Source of the DNA: Panaeolus papilionaceus
Lineage: Eukaryota > Basidiomycota > Agaricomycetes > Agaricales
Direction: 5' to 3'
DNA: 64,000 nt
Assembly: GCA_015501605.1 (NCBI GenBank)
Contig: JADNRZ010000005.1
Coordinates: 1,302,001 to 1,366,000 of the forward strand
Below, in pieces: positions 23,115 through 36,371 of this stretch. The translations under genes and the position numbers were made by a program. Each line of letters starts with the position of its first letter. Position 1 is the stretch's first letter. Below the pieces are notes generated by a model, which saw only the letters and a list, made by a program, of their open reading frames with translations, had not been told where the DNA came from and did not search any database.

Positions 23115-23463
23115 TATTAGATCGATATTATGGTCGATATGACTTTACTAACTCCTCTGAATAATATGCTATCATTGAAATATCTGAATTCTTGTTTAAA
23201 AGAGTTCTGGAGGTTGATGATTAATGGAAATTGAATAAACGGACCGTCTTCGCTGTTTCTTTCCCGAGTGTCAGCAAGATTGGCATTGGGACACGGAGAT
23301 TATCAACCAACAAAGATGGCACCACTAGGCCTTGGCTCTTCATTTTCCCTACAGGTCAATTTCCAAAATTCTACTTGATGCATAAAAGCATAAAGCGCCC
23401 CACCAGGTTGTCTTCTCCACCTTCCCTATTTCTTTTTTATTTCTTTTTGCTTCGTCGCCTCAA

Positions 23464-26400
23464 ATGGCCAGCGACGTGCCCACAATCCCTACTGCAATAG
23501 CTCCTGAGCCTCTTAATGACATTGCAGAAGAGTCTGCTCCTATCTCGCGTCAAGGATCACAACCCACTTTGAATGCTTTGGAATTCCCTTCCAACCCTCA
23601 ACCTCCGACTGATAACGCGCATCCTCATTATGTACACCACGACCACCCTCCTCCTGTGCACAAGGAGAAACCGAGACGGCGTAACTCTTCCGTTTCACGT
23701 GTATCGGTCGACCTCTTTGATCCCTCTGGTGTCGAGCAATTGAAGAGGACTCTAACCCAACAAGAGAGAGACAGGACTCAAAAGTCCCCTGCTGATTCAG
23801 AGGTAACCCTGACTTTCAAGGATGATGAACCCTTTGATTTCGCCAAAACACTGAGGCGCGCTGTTCGCAAGTACGTTATGATTTTGTTTATTACAGAAAT
23901 TTAAGTTACGAACTATCTGACTCTATTTCAACAGGCGAGAAGAAGGGAATATCAAGCCACGCACACTCGGTATCGTCTTCGATGATCTCCGTGTTATGGG
24001 CAAAGCTGCTGCCGATTCAATACAGCCCACACTGGGATCCGTTCTCAACCCCCTTTCAACAATTCGGGCTATCCAAAAATCTCGCCACCCTGCTCTGCGT
24101 GATATTTTGTCGGGATTTGAGGGTGTAGTCAAGCCCGGAGAGATGGTGTGTGAGTGGAAAAGTTTAATCTTATTCTTTCCTGGTCTTCTGATACAATTGT
24201 ATTTCGTATCCAGTGGTTCTTGGAAGTCCGGGATCAGGATGTACGACATTGCTCAAAACACTTGCTAACCACCGCGCCGAATACCATTCCGTCTCAGGAA
24301 ACGTTCACTACGACTCCCTCACTCCCTCTGAATTGTCGAAATACTTCAGAGGAGATGTCCAATACTGCCCCGAAGATGACGTCCACTTCCCCACACTCAC
24401 CGTCGAGCAAACTCTCAAATTCGCCGCCATGGCCCGCACACCTACCGGCGATGTCAGAGATGTGTTTAGCAAAGATCGCGAGGAGTTTGCGTCGGATGTG
24501 ACGGAGGTGTTGATGACGATCTTTGGATTGAGCCATGCTAGGAATACCCCCATTGGTGATGCGATGTTGAGAGGTGTTAGTGGAGGCGAGAAGAAGCGTG
24601 TTTCTATTGCCGAGGCTCTGGCCGCAAGAAGTCATATCGGTGCTTGGGATAAGTGAGCACTTTAATCACCCTTTCCCTTCCACCTCTTTCTGATTTGTTT
24701 TTGTTTTGAATAGCTCAACCCGTGGGCTCGACGCATCCACTGCATTGGAGTTCGTCCAGGCCTTGCGTATCGCAACTGACATCTTCCAAACTTCCACCAT
24801 CGTTTCCATCTACCAAGCTGGAGAAAGTTTATACGAGCACTTTGATAAAGTTTGCGTGATTTACGAGGGTAGGATGGCATATTTCGGCCCAGCAGATCAA
24901 GCTAAGCAGTATTTCATCGACATGGGGTATGGCTTGATTATTTATATTGCATTCCATTCATTGTTGAACGTCGGTTTTCAAGATACATCCCTGCTAACCG
25001 TCAAACTACGGCTGACTTCCTCGTCGCCGTCACCGATCCCAATGGACGCATTCCTCGACCTGGCGCAGTTGGCCAACCTCGGACCGCAGACGAATTCGCC
25101 CAACACTTCCTGACGTCCGAATTGGGAAGGAGGAACAGAGACGAGATCGAGGCATACAAACAACAGTATGTCAATAAGCCCGACCTCAAAGCTGCCTATG
25201 CGGAGAGCGCGCGTGCAGAGTTTGCGAAGAGAAGTGGAATGAAGAAGTGAGTTTATTTTTTGTTCTCTTAGCTTCTGTGCTAATAATATTTCAGCCCCTA
25301 CATGCTGACCATTCCTCAGCAAGTCAAAATTGTGATGAAACGCCGTGTGCAGATTTTGATCGGAAATTCATTGGCCACCGGCATGCAACTCTTGTTCGTG
25401 CACTCACTTGCGATTGCAACCCCTGTTACTAATTCCAAATTTCTAGCGCATTCGTTTTCCAGTCCTTAATCATGGGTAGTGTCTTCCTCAAGTCTCCCGA
25501 AGCAACTGGTGCCTACTACTCTCGTGGTGGTGTTCTGTTCTTGTATGTCCCCTCGCGTTTATTTCAGTTTTATATACTCAACGACTCGCTTCTAGTGCTC
25601 TCCTGTTCTCCGCTCTCAGCAGCATGGCTGAAATCCCGGCTCTCTTCCACCAACGTCCAATCGTCGCCCGCCATGAAAAGGCAGCATTCTACCACCCCTT
25701 CGTCGAAGCACTTGCTCTTACCCTTGTGGATATTCCCATCACGTTCATTACCCTCATCGTATTCTCTATAATCTTGTACTTCATGGTTCAGTTGCAACAG
25801 ACTGCTCATCAGTTCTTGTGAGCACACATTAACGAGCTTCCTCCTTCCCCCAACTGATCCTATTGGTTTTTCAGCATATTCTACCTAATCCTCTTCGTTA
25901 TGACCCTGTGTATGAAAGCATATTTCCGTGCTGTCGCTGCAGCCTTCGCTTCTGAGGCAACAGCCCAAGGCTTCGGTGGTATCTCCGTCCTCGCGTTGAC
26001 CATCTATGTCGGGTATTCTATTCCCAAGCCATCTATGATTGGAGCACTGAGGTGGATCACCTACATCAACGTACGTCCCTTGTCAATCACTTCTCTCCAA
26101 AGCTGACAAAACGTCATCATAGCCCCTTAAATACGGTTTCGAGAGTGCCATGACCAATGAGTTCCGCACTCTTCAAGGTGTCTGTTCAAACCTCGTTCCC
26201 CAAGGCCCTGGATATGAAAACATCACTCTCGCGAACCAAGTCTGCACCACAGTTGGTTCTATTCCCGGTGAATCCACCGTTTCAGGAGCCCGGTTCCTGG
26301 AGCTCAGCTACGGGTTCAAATTCTCGACCCTCTGGATGGTAAGTTTTGTGGCGAACACATTTCAACCCAATATATCTGACGCCATTCCCTCAGAACTCTG

Positions 26401-29100
26401 GCATCATCGTTGCTTTCACCATCGGGTTCTTGGCAGTCCTCCTCACCTTCTCTGAGTTCAACACTACATTGTCAACGGAATCGGCCACCACTTTGTTCAA
26501 ACCTTCAAGCAAGCCGAAGCCAGCAAAGAAGAAATCGGATGAAGAGTTCGGAGACGAAAAGACAGCCCAATGCGCCTACCCCCCTGCTCCTGCCCGCGAC
26601 AATGACGTTGCGTCTACGGATGTCATTCAGCAGACCAATGAAATTTTCTCTTGGGAAAATCTCAGCTACACCGTCCCTATTCCTGGTGAATCCGATCGCA
26701 CTCTGCTCTCCGATATCTGGGGTTATGTCGCACCTGGCAAACTGACAGCTCTCATGGGTGAATCAGGAGCAGGAAAGACGACACTACTGAACGTCCTGGC
26801 AGAGCGAACGGATACTGGTGTCGTTACTGGAAACCGCTTCGTCAACGGACAACGTCTTCCCCCGGATTTCCAGTCACAGTCGTAAGTATTCCTTACATGT
26901 GCCTCTTAAGGTGTAAACTCACGAAAATCGATGCAGGGGCTATTGCCAGCAGATGGATACTCATGAACCTCTCTCGACCGTCCGCGAAGCCTTGCTCTTC
27001 TCTGCCAAGTTGCGCCAACCTCCTTCAGTTCCGCTTTCTGCAAAGGAAGCATAGTAAGTTCTCATGGAAACGTTACACCAATCTTCGTGACTAACTCCCC
27101 TTCTTAGCGTCGAAAAATGTTTGGAAATGTGCGGTCTGACCGAGTACGCTGACGCCATGGTTGGATCCTTGAGCATCGAACACAAAAAGAGGACCACCAT
27201 CGCCGTCGAACTTGCCGCTAAGGTATGTTTTCTTCTTAAACCCACATCCGAATCGATGGCTGACTGAAATTGTATAAAGCCCAAACTCTTGCTTTTCCTC
27301 GATGAGCCTACTTCCGGTTTGGATTCTCAGAGCGCTTGGGCCATCGTCTCCTTCCTCAGGACTTTGGCTGACAAGGGACAGGCCATTCTTTGCACGTATG
27401 TATGTTGTCTTGCCACAGCAACCCCTCTCTGACATTTAAACAGTATCCATCAACCCTCCGCTGAGCTGTTCCAAGTTTTCGACCGCGTTCTGCTTTTGAA
27501 GAAGGGAGGTAAAACTGTCTATTTCGGCGATCTTGGACCCAATGCAAGCACCCTGATCAATTACTTCGAGGGCCATGGCGCAAGGAAGTGTATTGAACAT
27601 GAAAACCCGTATGTTTTGTTGCTTCATCTAATTTTCCTGATGCTTACGATGCTTTAGTGCCGAGTATATGCTCGACGTTATTGGCGCAGGAGCTACCGCA
27701 ACCAGCGCGCTAGATTGGCATGACGTCTGGCTCAAATCCGACGAGATCTCCCAGGTTCAACATGATATTGAAGCTATCCATACCGAAGGTCGTAGCAAGC
27801 CTGCTCTCACTGCCGAATTCCGCAGCGAATTTGTGACATCCTGGTTCTACCAACTGTCCGAGCTTTTCAAGAGAGACACTCAGGCTCATTGGAGAGACCC
27901 AACCTACCTCATGGCCAAATTCGCCGTCCATGTTTTGGGCGGTCTTTTCATCGGTTTCACCTTCTGGCAGAGTAAGGACACACAACAGGGAACTCAGAAC
28001 AAACTTTTCGTGAGTAATATCGATATCTCAAGCTCTTTTTCGGATGTTGACATTGTCGTGATCGATTTGTAGTCAATCTTCATGACTACCATTCTGAGGT
28101 ATGCACTATCGCAATTGACGACGAACCTCATCTGACAATCCACTCTTTAGTGTTCCCCTCGCCAATCAGCTCCAGGTACCTTTCATCGCTATGCGTAACA
28201 TATACGAAATTCGGGAGAGGCCCAGTCGCATGTACAGCTGGACTGCCCTCGTTGCATCCCAAATTTTAGCCGAGATCCCATGGAACATCTTTGGTTGTAT
28301 CCTTACCTTCTTCTGCTGGTACTGGACAGTCGGATACGATACTGCTCGTGCTGGATATACTTTCCTCATGCTCGTCGTCGCCATGCCCGTTTACTACACG
28401 ACCTTTGGCCAGACTGTAGCTGCTATGGCTCCTAGCGCCGAGATCGCCGCACTGCTGTTCAGTTTCCTCTTCTCATTCGTCCTCACATTGTAAGTTTCGT
28501 GCGCTCTATGTCGTTGATTTGTATGCCTACTTGGTTCACAGCAACGGTGTTATGCAACCATTCAGTCAATTGGGCTGGTGGAGGTGGATGTACCGCCTGT
28601 CACCATATACCTATCTCATCGAAGGTCTTCTTGGACAGGGTTAGTTACAGTCTGGTTACTGTTATTGAGATGATGCTGATATCGTCGTCTTTCAGCTCTT
28701 GGTCGCAAAGAAATCAACTGCTCCCCTGTTGAATTCGCCACACTGCAACCACCTGCTGGCATAACCTGCGGCGATTACATGTCGAACTACATGTCCTTCG
28801 CCGGTGGATATCTTACCAACCCTGATGCCACCTCTGCCTGTCAATTCTGCAGCGTCCGTACCAGTGACGAATTCCTGGGGTTGGCCTTCAACATTTCATA
28901 CGACAACCACTGGAGGAATTTTGGAATCATGATTGTTTTCATTGTCTTCAACGTACATATACTTCTATTTTATTCTTCGTGTCCAAAAAAAAGATGCTGA
29001 CTTCTCCTAACAGGTGTTCTTGGTATATCTGTGCACATACTTCTTCCGCATCAGGCAAGGCAGCCTGTTCCCCTCGTTCAAGCGCAAGACCAAGTCATAA
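23464..29100 (+). CDS. Full-size PDR/ABCG-type ABC transporter
   Basis: An ATP-driven exporter of the plasma membrane, the family of pleiotropic drug resistance pumps. ATG 23464 gives a long polar N-terminus with basic Ser-rich patches. NBD1 has Walker [10 protein letters not shown] with the Cys typical of PDR proteins, signature [13 protein letters not shown], and the degenerate Walker B segment [14 protein letters not shown], whose Asn codon is split by an intron after 24653. The first membrane block includes [23 protein letters not shown]2 has Walker [10 protein letters not shown], the unusual signature [15 protein letters not shown] and Walker [14 protein letters not shown]. The second membrane block ends with [19 protein letters not shown] 29100. 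The order NBD-TMD-NBD-TMD and about 1,430 residues match the family. Roughly twenty short introns are inferred. A MITE lies in the promoter region. Confidence 0.9.
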
Positions 29101-29351
29101 TTGCTTTCAAAGGTCATTTCTTTTCTCACTCATAGATAGATATTATCTAATAGACATTAGAACGTAGACAGATTATTTAGATTCAGAGTATACCGCACAC
29201 CCATATCTTAGTTATTTACTGATAGCATAAAGTTTAAAACTGATCCGTTCATAATATTTTTCCAAGGATTGTCTGAGGATTGTCTGAGTGTGGCTCGATC
29301 TGTTTCACTGGGATCTACATAGGTTGACTTGAGACACAAGGGCTCTTCATC

Positions 29352-30155
29352 ATGCCACTATCTTCACCACGATGGAAAGAATTGTTAGAAAATGCACTTG
29401 CCGATTACCCTGCAGAAAATGGTAAGTCCCACCAAAACAATTTAGACTTCTGATCAAAGAAAGCTCATAACATAACGACAGTCTTTAGCCTAGCGTCTCT
29501 CGAGATCCAAGGGTACTCATTTAAGCCGCGCGTACGATTTCATATCTTTCGCGACTTTATGACCAGCACTTCGAAGCCCAATTTCCCATTGTTACTCACC
29601 AGCACGGATATCCGCTCACCCAAAGTCGACCAATTCCTCCGCAACAACTCCGTCGAACAAGCGTGGTGGTTCTCAGGCCCTAAACTCCAATTCCGGATCT
29701 CATCCCGCGTGTATGTCCTCCCCCAGTCAGGACATCAGCTCTACAACCAATTCGTGAACGACCTCTCGTCCCCTGGCAGCATAACAGGGAATTGCGGGAT
29801 GGCGGGGTTCAAGAACTGGAGCCAAAAAAAATGGGAAGAGAAGCGCGTTGAGTTATTTGAGTCGATGTCTCCGGGATTGAAAGCTACGTGGGCCCGAGCA
29901 GAGGCGCCCGGAAGTATATTGTCGAGTGATGGTGCCAGTGGTGGTGCAGGGTCGGAGAAATGGCCTCTGACAGTTGATGCGAACGACAATCATGGATCGG
30001 CAGGTGACAATTGGCACCTCGCGCTTAGTAATTTCGCGATGGTTATACTTGATCCTATTTCTGTGGATGTGCTTGATATGTCGGTTCACCCCAACAGGCG
30101 CTTTGATTTTCAGAAATGGGACGGTGGTTGGGTTGAACAAGAGATAGTGCCTTGA
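29352..30155 (+). CDS. Alr4036-type pyridoxamine phosphate oxidase-like flavin protein
   Basis: Likely an FMN-binding split-barrel protein related to pyridoxamine 5'-phosphate oxidase; the actual substrate of this branch is not known to me. ATG 29352 starts PLSSPRWKELLENALADYP, and after one intron (about 29422-29482) the frame runs to TGA 30155, about 245 residues. Family features are the early VFSLASLEIQGYSFKPRVRF strand, RNNSVEQAWWFSGPKLQFRI and the C-terminal NWHLALSNFAMVILDPISVD. Soluble, no signal peptide. It follows the ABC transporter in the same orientation about 250 bp away. Confidence 0.75.
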
Positions 30156-32512
30156 TCTTTTTAAGTTTTGATAGTGCATATCGATACTATAAATTCGCAT
30201 GTCATACGGCTCATCTTCTTCAGACGCCAGCTGTTGCTGTTGTGGGTTTAATGTTTCTTCATCCGCTACGAAACCTCTACAATCAAACCGGATTGCAAGC
30301 TCCGGTATCTGGGGAACACACCGACAATCACTTTGGTGACGAAACCCCTTTAGTAACTGGTTCGAGGCTCATCGCTACTTCGAAACTTGTGTGCTTCAAT
30401 TCATTCCATGGATTCCGAGTCAATGTAACCTAACTGGCCTTGCTAAAACCGCTCTTCAGCGTGACCCGCAACTACGAAACCCGGTTTGCATAGACGCCAT
30501 GTGTGTAATGGAAGCCTCGAAGCCTCCTCATCCGCATCAATTGCTGAGCAAGCAGCTACGCAGGGACTGTCAATACAGCTCAAGGTTGTGTATTTGCCTC
30601 GTACCTTTAACTCGAGCTCAGGCTTAATTAAAGATTTCCTGACATCGAAACATTGATACAATTAGGAGTTTAATTATTTTATTTAAATGCTTAAGGCTGG
30701 GAGGGTGAGGACAGGCCTTTCTGGCGTTGAGTGATGATATTTAAGCCAGTGCTATGAAAAATAAAGGCACGAGCGCTGAGCTTTGGATTCGAAATTAGCA
30801 TTCGAAGACGACCTGTTTCGCCCCTGTTGACCGGCCCCTGTTCTTCAGGCATGAAATTTCGCTCCGAGGGAGCTATCAATTCTTCAAAGCGTGAACGGAG
30901 CTATGTACACAGGTGACCCGCAAATGCACACGCCGGACTGAACGCAGACGAGTCATCAGAAGCCATAGCTTGGTATTCTCATACCTGTATTGGTAATTAT
31001 ACAGTTAAATGACATCCAACAACCGGAATTTGAATCGCCACTGTCGAATGAGCTCCCGACGACCGAATCCCGGGTTGGCAGGACACCACTGGCACCGCGC
31101 CTTCTCTTCGCTACAAGTTTGACATAACCTATGACTCTGATGTTCGAGCGTTCGAAGTGAACTTGAAGTTGGACCTGCCACCCAGAATGATGTTATTTGA
31201 AATAGATGTTTGAAAAGTATCACATAGTCTTAGCCAAGAGACGTAGGACGCTATCTTTTCAGGCGATATCCTCGAGTGTTGACAGCAGCACTCGATGTCT
31301 AAGGACTCTAGACCACAGGTCGTTGATAATGTTTGAAAGGAATAAAAGGCCATTGCATGAAAGGAAATGAAGAGCACGCTGAGACACCGCGGACTAGAGG
31401 AAGCAGCATTGTATCGCCCGGACTGGTCTGATGAAACTACATGAAGCCTCGGAGCTGAGACGCTAGGATACTAGCAAGATCGACGAACCCTTGCGAGGCC
31501 ATGTGAGACAGTGAGAGAGGACGATCGAGGCACGCGCAGACGCACGCGGTGACCATGGTCCATGATTGATTGCGAATACGCCCCTTGATATGTGAGGCGC
31601 TTGGGCCAATTTCAATTGCAACAGATTGTACAATGCAACAATAATTTTTATTGTAGAATCTTGTAACCTCCGCGGGGTAGATGGGCTTGTTGAACGACCC
31701 CTTACGGTATGGTCAACTCTTGGGCACCAATGACAGAGTTGTACCACCCACACCAACAGCTAATTGTTACGGCGGTGTGGTCCCATCGAATCCACTTGGA
31801 CCGCTACTACTCAATCTATTTTTGTTCTTCTCGAAGAGTCCCCTGTCCTGACCTAGGCTCCGGTATAGGCCCAACCCCACCCTTCATCCACCTTCGACCC
31901 CTTAGTAGTGCAGCTGCTCGTGCTTCTATGACCGCCAGACGTTCTTTTGCTCATTCGGGCGAAAGGCAATAATCGAGATTCTCCGGTCTATCAAGCATCC
32001 ACCGCTTAGATAAGGGTAAGAACGACGTCAACTGTCAACTAAACATGCTTGTAGTAGCTAGGAAATCAGAACAGTCTAGCTTCGAAATCGAATTGGGTGA
32101 TTCGAATATTAGTTGAAATTGCGATCAGTCACCGTTGCAGATTCTCATAAAAGGACGAGCGCGATATGAGGGTCCCGTCACTTCCGCATTCCTGCTCCAA
32201 ACCGCGGTGTCCCCTGTCCGATTACTTTCCAGTTCACCACATACCTCTTAACAAGGTCCTTCGAAGGGTTGTGGTCAACATAAAGCCTGCACATTTGAAA
32301 ATCAAACAGAGTTTTTCAGTTTCTCCTCGGGCTATTGTGGGTCCAAGCATCGACGACCTACTACCCACCACCAATTCGATCATCTGCGTCATTCTCGTAA
32401 ATAAAAGAGTAGAAATACCCAGATACTTTAGTCGCTGTTTCGAATCATATCTCCATACCCACAGACGCCCATCACTGTCATCACCACCATCACACAGACG
32501 TCTACTGCAATC
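30156..32512. other. Intergenic, 2.3 kb, no supported gene
   Basis: No frame here carries a recognised motif. One minus-strand frame (31005-31223) has a C-x2-C-x6-C-x2-C run that I do not trust as a zinc cluster. A moderately CpG-rich stretch at 31380-31560 has no coding sense. Nothing more is seen. Confidence 0.35.
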
Positions 32513-32899
32513 ATGTTCGCTACTCAATACCACCGCATCATCCTCATCGTCCTCGCCTTGACCATCTGCCTCTCATCAGCTGCACCAACAATTGTAGCTT
32601 CGAACCAGCTGGCCCATCCAAGCCCACAAGTCGTCTTCCCCACTGGTGCCTCATCGCTAGAGTCATCGGCATCAATACCCGTCGACCAGTCTCCACGGAA
32701 GCCAGCCCTAGAAAGCCCGTCGATGCTCAAGCAAGTCATCACTGCACCAAAAGTCGTCTTGGGCTTCCTTCATGCCTACTCTGGCCTATCATCATCATCC
32801 CGCCTGACGAACCAATACTCTTCTCGTCTAAGGCCCCACCGCAGGCTCCCTCGTCCTCATCCTGTGAGTCGTGCTTCTTCGGTGTCTATAGTGAAATAG
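32513..32899 (+). CDS. Possible small secreted protein
   Basis: Function not recognised. ATG 32513 opens a frame with a good signal-peptide shape (IILIVLALTICLSSAAP, residues about 9-25) followed by a Ser/Pro-rich, low-complexity stretch without cysteines. The unspliced frame ends at TAG 32899 (128 residues). A possible GTGAGT donor near 32861 with an acceptor near 32924 would lead directly to TGA and give a slightly shorter product. The composition downstream of the signal could be chance, so I hold this at about even odds. Confidence 0.4.
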   Translation: MFATQYHRIILIVLALTICLSSAAPTIVASNQLAHPSPQVVFPTGASSLESSASIPVDQSPRKPALESPSMLKQVITAPKVVLGFLHAYSGLSSSSRLTNQYSSRLRPHRRLPRPHPVSRASSVSIVK

Positions 32900-33576
32900 C
32901 CGCTCATCATTCGGTTATGTTTAGTGAACGCCATCTCTTGATGAGATCGAGTTTGAAGGGAGAGAAAAAGAATCATTTATTCATTCTCAGGTGTGAATTT
33001 TTTCTTATTCCTCATTACTGAATATAGCGTTAACGAAGGATGAATCATTCAGGGATTTCACTTGACGCTCGTCAGGAGCCTACCCATATACCATTTCCTT
33101 TTTATTTTTGCCCCAAAGTTGGGAAGATACCCATATACCCACAGCCTCCCATGCATTTCCTTCCTTCTTAGCATCCATTGGGATTTTGCTCGCATTCTAG
33201 AAAGGGGAAGACAGGAAGAGGTTTTTATGATTTGTTTCACGAACAAGATGGAAGTTGACGATAGAATGACCCTTGGTATTTAAGTATACACGTATTGTAA
33301 CGGCGAGAGGAGGAAAGAGGGCTTGGGCCCCAGTTAACGAGAGAATCAACGAAAGACACATTTCGTGTACATGTACTTGTAAAACACTAAAAAACGTAGA
33401 TACATCACAAAATACGAAACATTCAAATTCAATTCGCGCTGGAAAGTTTAAGAGTATTTATCAAAAGATACACTATTCATTAGTTCAAAAAATCCAAGAT
33501 GGTCTGACTTCACATTCCGCAGAGATTCCAGAATTATATTGCAACAAAGACATCATGCATGCGTAATCATCATCCG
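32900..33576. other. Intergenic, convergent 3' regions
   Basis: AT-rich sequence between the possible secreted protein and the 3' end of Aip1. No gene, repeat or other structure is seen. Confidence 0.35.
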
Positions 33577-36371
33577 CTAATGGAACGTAACATCCCATCC
33601 CCTCACACACGCATCAAACCCAGTCGAAATCAGCTTCCCGCCCTTCGCATCGCTCTTGAGCCACAGAACCCCATTCACGCCCCCAGGACCCGCATTCTTG
33701 ATCGAAATATTCTTGACGGGTTTCGCCACACTATAAACGTAAACGTGCGTGTCCAGAGACCCAGACGCACAATACTGTGAGTCTGCTGTCCAGGACAGGG
33801 AGTTGACGCGTGCGCTATGGAAGGACCACCTGGATGTGATAACCTGGAGTGCATAGGTGTGTGAGTAAAGGGTGGACAGGGCCAATCAGAAAACCGTGGA
33901 CATGGAGAGAGTGAGGCAAGGTGCTTACTGATTTCTGTGCAACGTCGAAAAGGACGATTTTTCCAGAAGACTGAAATGGGTGAAAAAGAAGTGGCGTTGT
34001 TAGTAGGTTGATTCGAGTTGCCGCGGATGGTTAGTGAGGTGATTACAGGTGCAGAGTATGAGTATTAGTAAAATCCAAAAAAGACTTACGTCTCCTGAAG
34101 CAAGGTATTTCCCGTCAGGGGAGAAGGCGAGGGCGCTGACTATTCCTCCATTACCCTCGAGAACGCCGACCTCTTGCAGAGCCTGGCCGTCCCATTCATT
34201 CAGATGCACTTTGCGGTCCTAGGGACTTCACCTTAGTCTATTGACGATTTCATGAAAGAAATGTTTGCTTACCTGTCCAATAGCGACCAAGGAGCCTTTG
34301 GCTGCAATAGCGCTTGGCTCAAACGAGGACTTATGCTCCAAAACGCGTTGGTTGGACCGGAATGCCTCCACTTTCCCGATTTCCGCAATGAAGACAGTAG
34401 AATCTCCAGCGACAGTTACTGATTTAGGTTGAGCGGCGAGTTTTGATACCGCGGGTCTATATTAAAATGCAAAAATAGACACAGGGGTAAGCGTCATTCA
34501 TTCATTACTCAACACCGCCTCACACCACTTAAACGCAAAAAGATTGGGCGATTACTTACATGAAACTCGACCCGGCTCCATCAATCTCCCTAACATGATC
34601 GTCAAATCCAACAGAGTAAGCTTTGTTATCCTTCTCTGAAAACGCAATCGAAGTGACGTTGTTGATGTGACTTGTGCCCTCCAAAACGCTAGCCTCTGAC
34701 TTCTCCGGATAATACGAGTAGACGCGTCCATCAGTGGTGCCGGCCAGGAATGTGCCAGAACTGGCGGGTGAGATGGCTGTAACTGATTTTTGTGGGGCCT
34801 GGAGATGGATAATTTAAGTTCAATATCAAGACCAGAAGAAACGATTGGAGAGAGGGATGACGCACACTGAAGACACGGGTAGGCTTTTCTCCGACTCTGG
34901 GATCGAAGACATTGAGGTCTCCGGACATAGAGATCGAGGCAATGTCCCCATTGACGGTCCAAGCATTTCCAACTTGTTGATTGCTTACTCCTGACCCAAG
35001 AGACCACGTCGTGACTGCTTTCTGGGTCTGCGCGTCCCCTATGCGGAAAGGTCAGTTAATTGCTCTTTTTGAAAGTAGCCAGCATTCAAACTCACAAAGT
35101 TTGACGGTGCAGTCGGCGGAAGAAGTGACTATGGACTTGCTGTCTGCACTCCAGGACGATGCGAACTGCACAGAAATTGTCAGAGGATGTCAGGCTTAAA
35201 GCAGGGTTCGAGGCTTACAATGCTGCCTTTATGTGGGCTATCCGTTATTTCAGCCAAGGTATCGCCGGTCTTGCCATCATAGAGGAAAATCTTTGAATCT
35301 GAACCAACACTGACGAATTGGTCTCCATTTGGAGCATATTGGACATCCTGAACAAATTTCGTGTGCGTCTTGATGGTCTGAGAATCATATATTTCCTTCA
35401 GTACTTGCCTAAAACTGAGCAAAGTCAAAATGGCAACTCACCTTTTCATATTTGAATGGAACACCAGTGTGGAAATTGATGATGTTGTCGTCGCCTGCTG
35501 TTGCAGCTCTGAAGGGTCGCTGGTGTCTGATAGCTACGGCATTAATCGCCTATGGGAAAGTTGAGAGATTAGATAAAAATATTGGGCATCAGCGCAAACC
35601 TTGGAGTGTCCGATGATCTCTCCAGTTGAGGATCCAGAGTCGAACATAAAGGCATGTCCATATCTATCAGGAAAATTTGGGCAAAAAAACGATATAAGCA
35701 AGGGAAAATGCATACTTCTCCTTGCCATCTCCAACTGCTATGATGCGCTTGCTTTCTCCATCCCATGCGAGATCGTTGCTGTAAGCTTTTCGTCAGTGCT
35801 AGCATGAGAGGGGTTTTTGCTGGTCATACATTTTTCCTGAAATAACTTTATATTCTCCCTTCAGGACCTGTTCCTCTCCAACAGTATCCCACACGTTAAC
35901 TGTCGATTGTTCAATTGCCCACTTGCCAGCACAACGGAATCGATGACGTACCTTTGCCTGTGATATCAGCAGAGGCACAATAGTATCCAGTCGGCGAGAG
36001 ACGGGCAACAGTAGCATTTTGGATATGCCCAGAGTATGATACAGTTAATCCTGGGTTCTTTATTTATGACAAATAGTTGCATCGTTGAGATATAAACGCG
36101 AGAAGTGCCCAATCGATCAAGAGAGAGTGACGAGATCAGACGCGTCGCCTTTATGCGATATCAGAGTGCATACCTTGAGATCGCGTATCTATAACTCGTA
36201 TTTCCTGTTGTAAGTCTTTATGACAATAATCCGCTTTCGAAGTCAGAAACTCACGATGACAGTCCTTCCAGATGCATAGACAACTTTATCCTTGCTCGAA
36301 CTGAGTTTGGTAGATTCTCCACGAGCAGTGGTTGGGTTGGGAGGAAGTAAAGTGGTCTTCTTGTAAGACAT
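33577..36371 (-). CDS. AIP1: Aip1-like WD40 actin-interacting protein
   Basis: Aip1 works with cofilin to disassemble actin filaments in the cytoplasm. ATG 36371 begins MSYKKTTLLPPNPTTARGES, the usual short N-terminus before the first propeller. WD-type blades follow across about twelve short exons: VRVWDTVGEEQVLKGEYKVISG-like, FGHAFMFDSGSSTGEIIGHS, QFVSVGSDSKIFLYDGKTGD, FDPRVGEKPTRVF, ALAFSPDGKYLASGD, NSLSWTADSQYCASGSLDTH, and the last blade LISTGFDACVRGWDVTFH before TAG 33577. The total of about 610 residues fits the two seven-bladed propellers of Aip1. A 64-codon open frame sits directly upstream in the leader. Divergent from the Rrm4-like gene. Confidence 0.85.

Noticed and set aside
31005..31223. 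C-x2-C-x6-C-x2-C run as a possible Zn2Cys6 factor
   Set aside because: The basic linker and the remaining cysteines of a Zn2Cys6 domain are lacking, and there is no larger frame around it.
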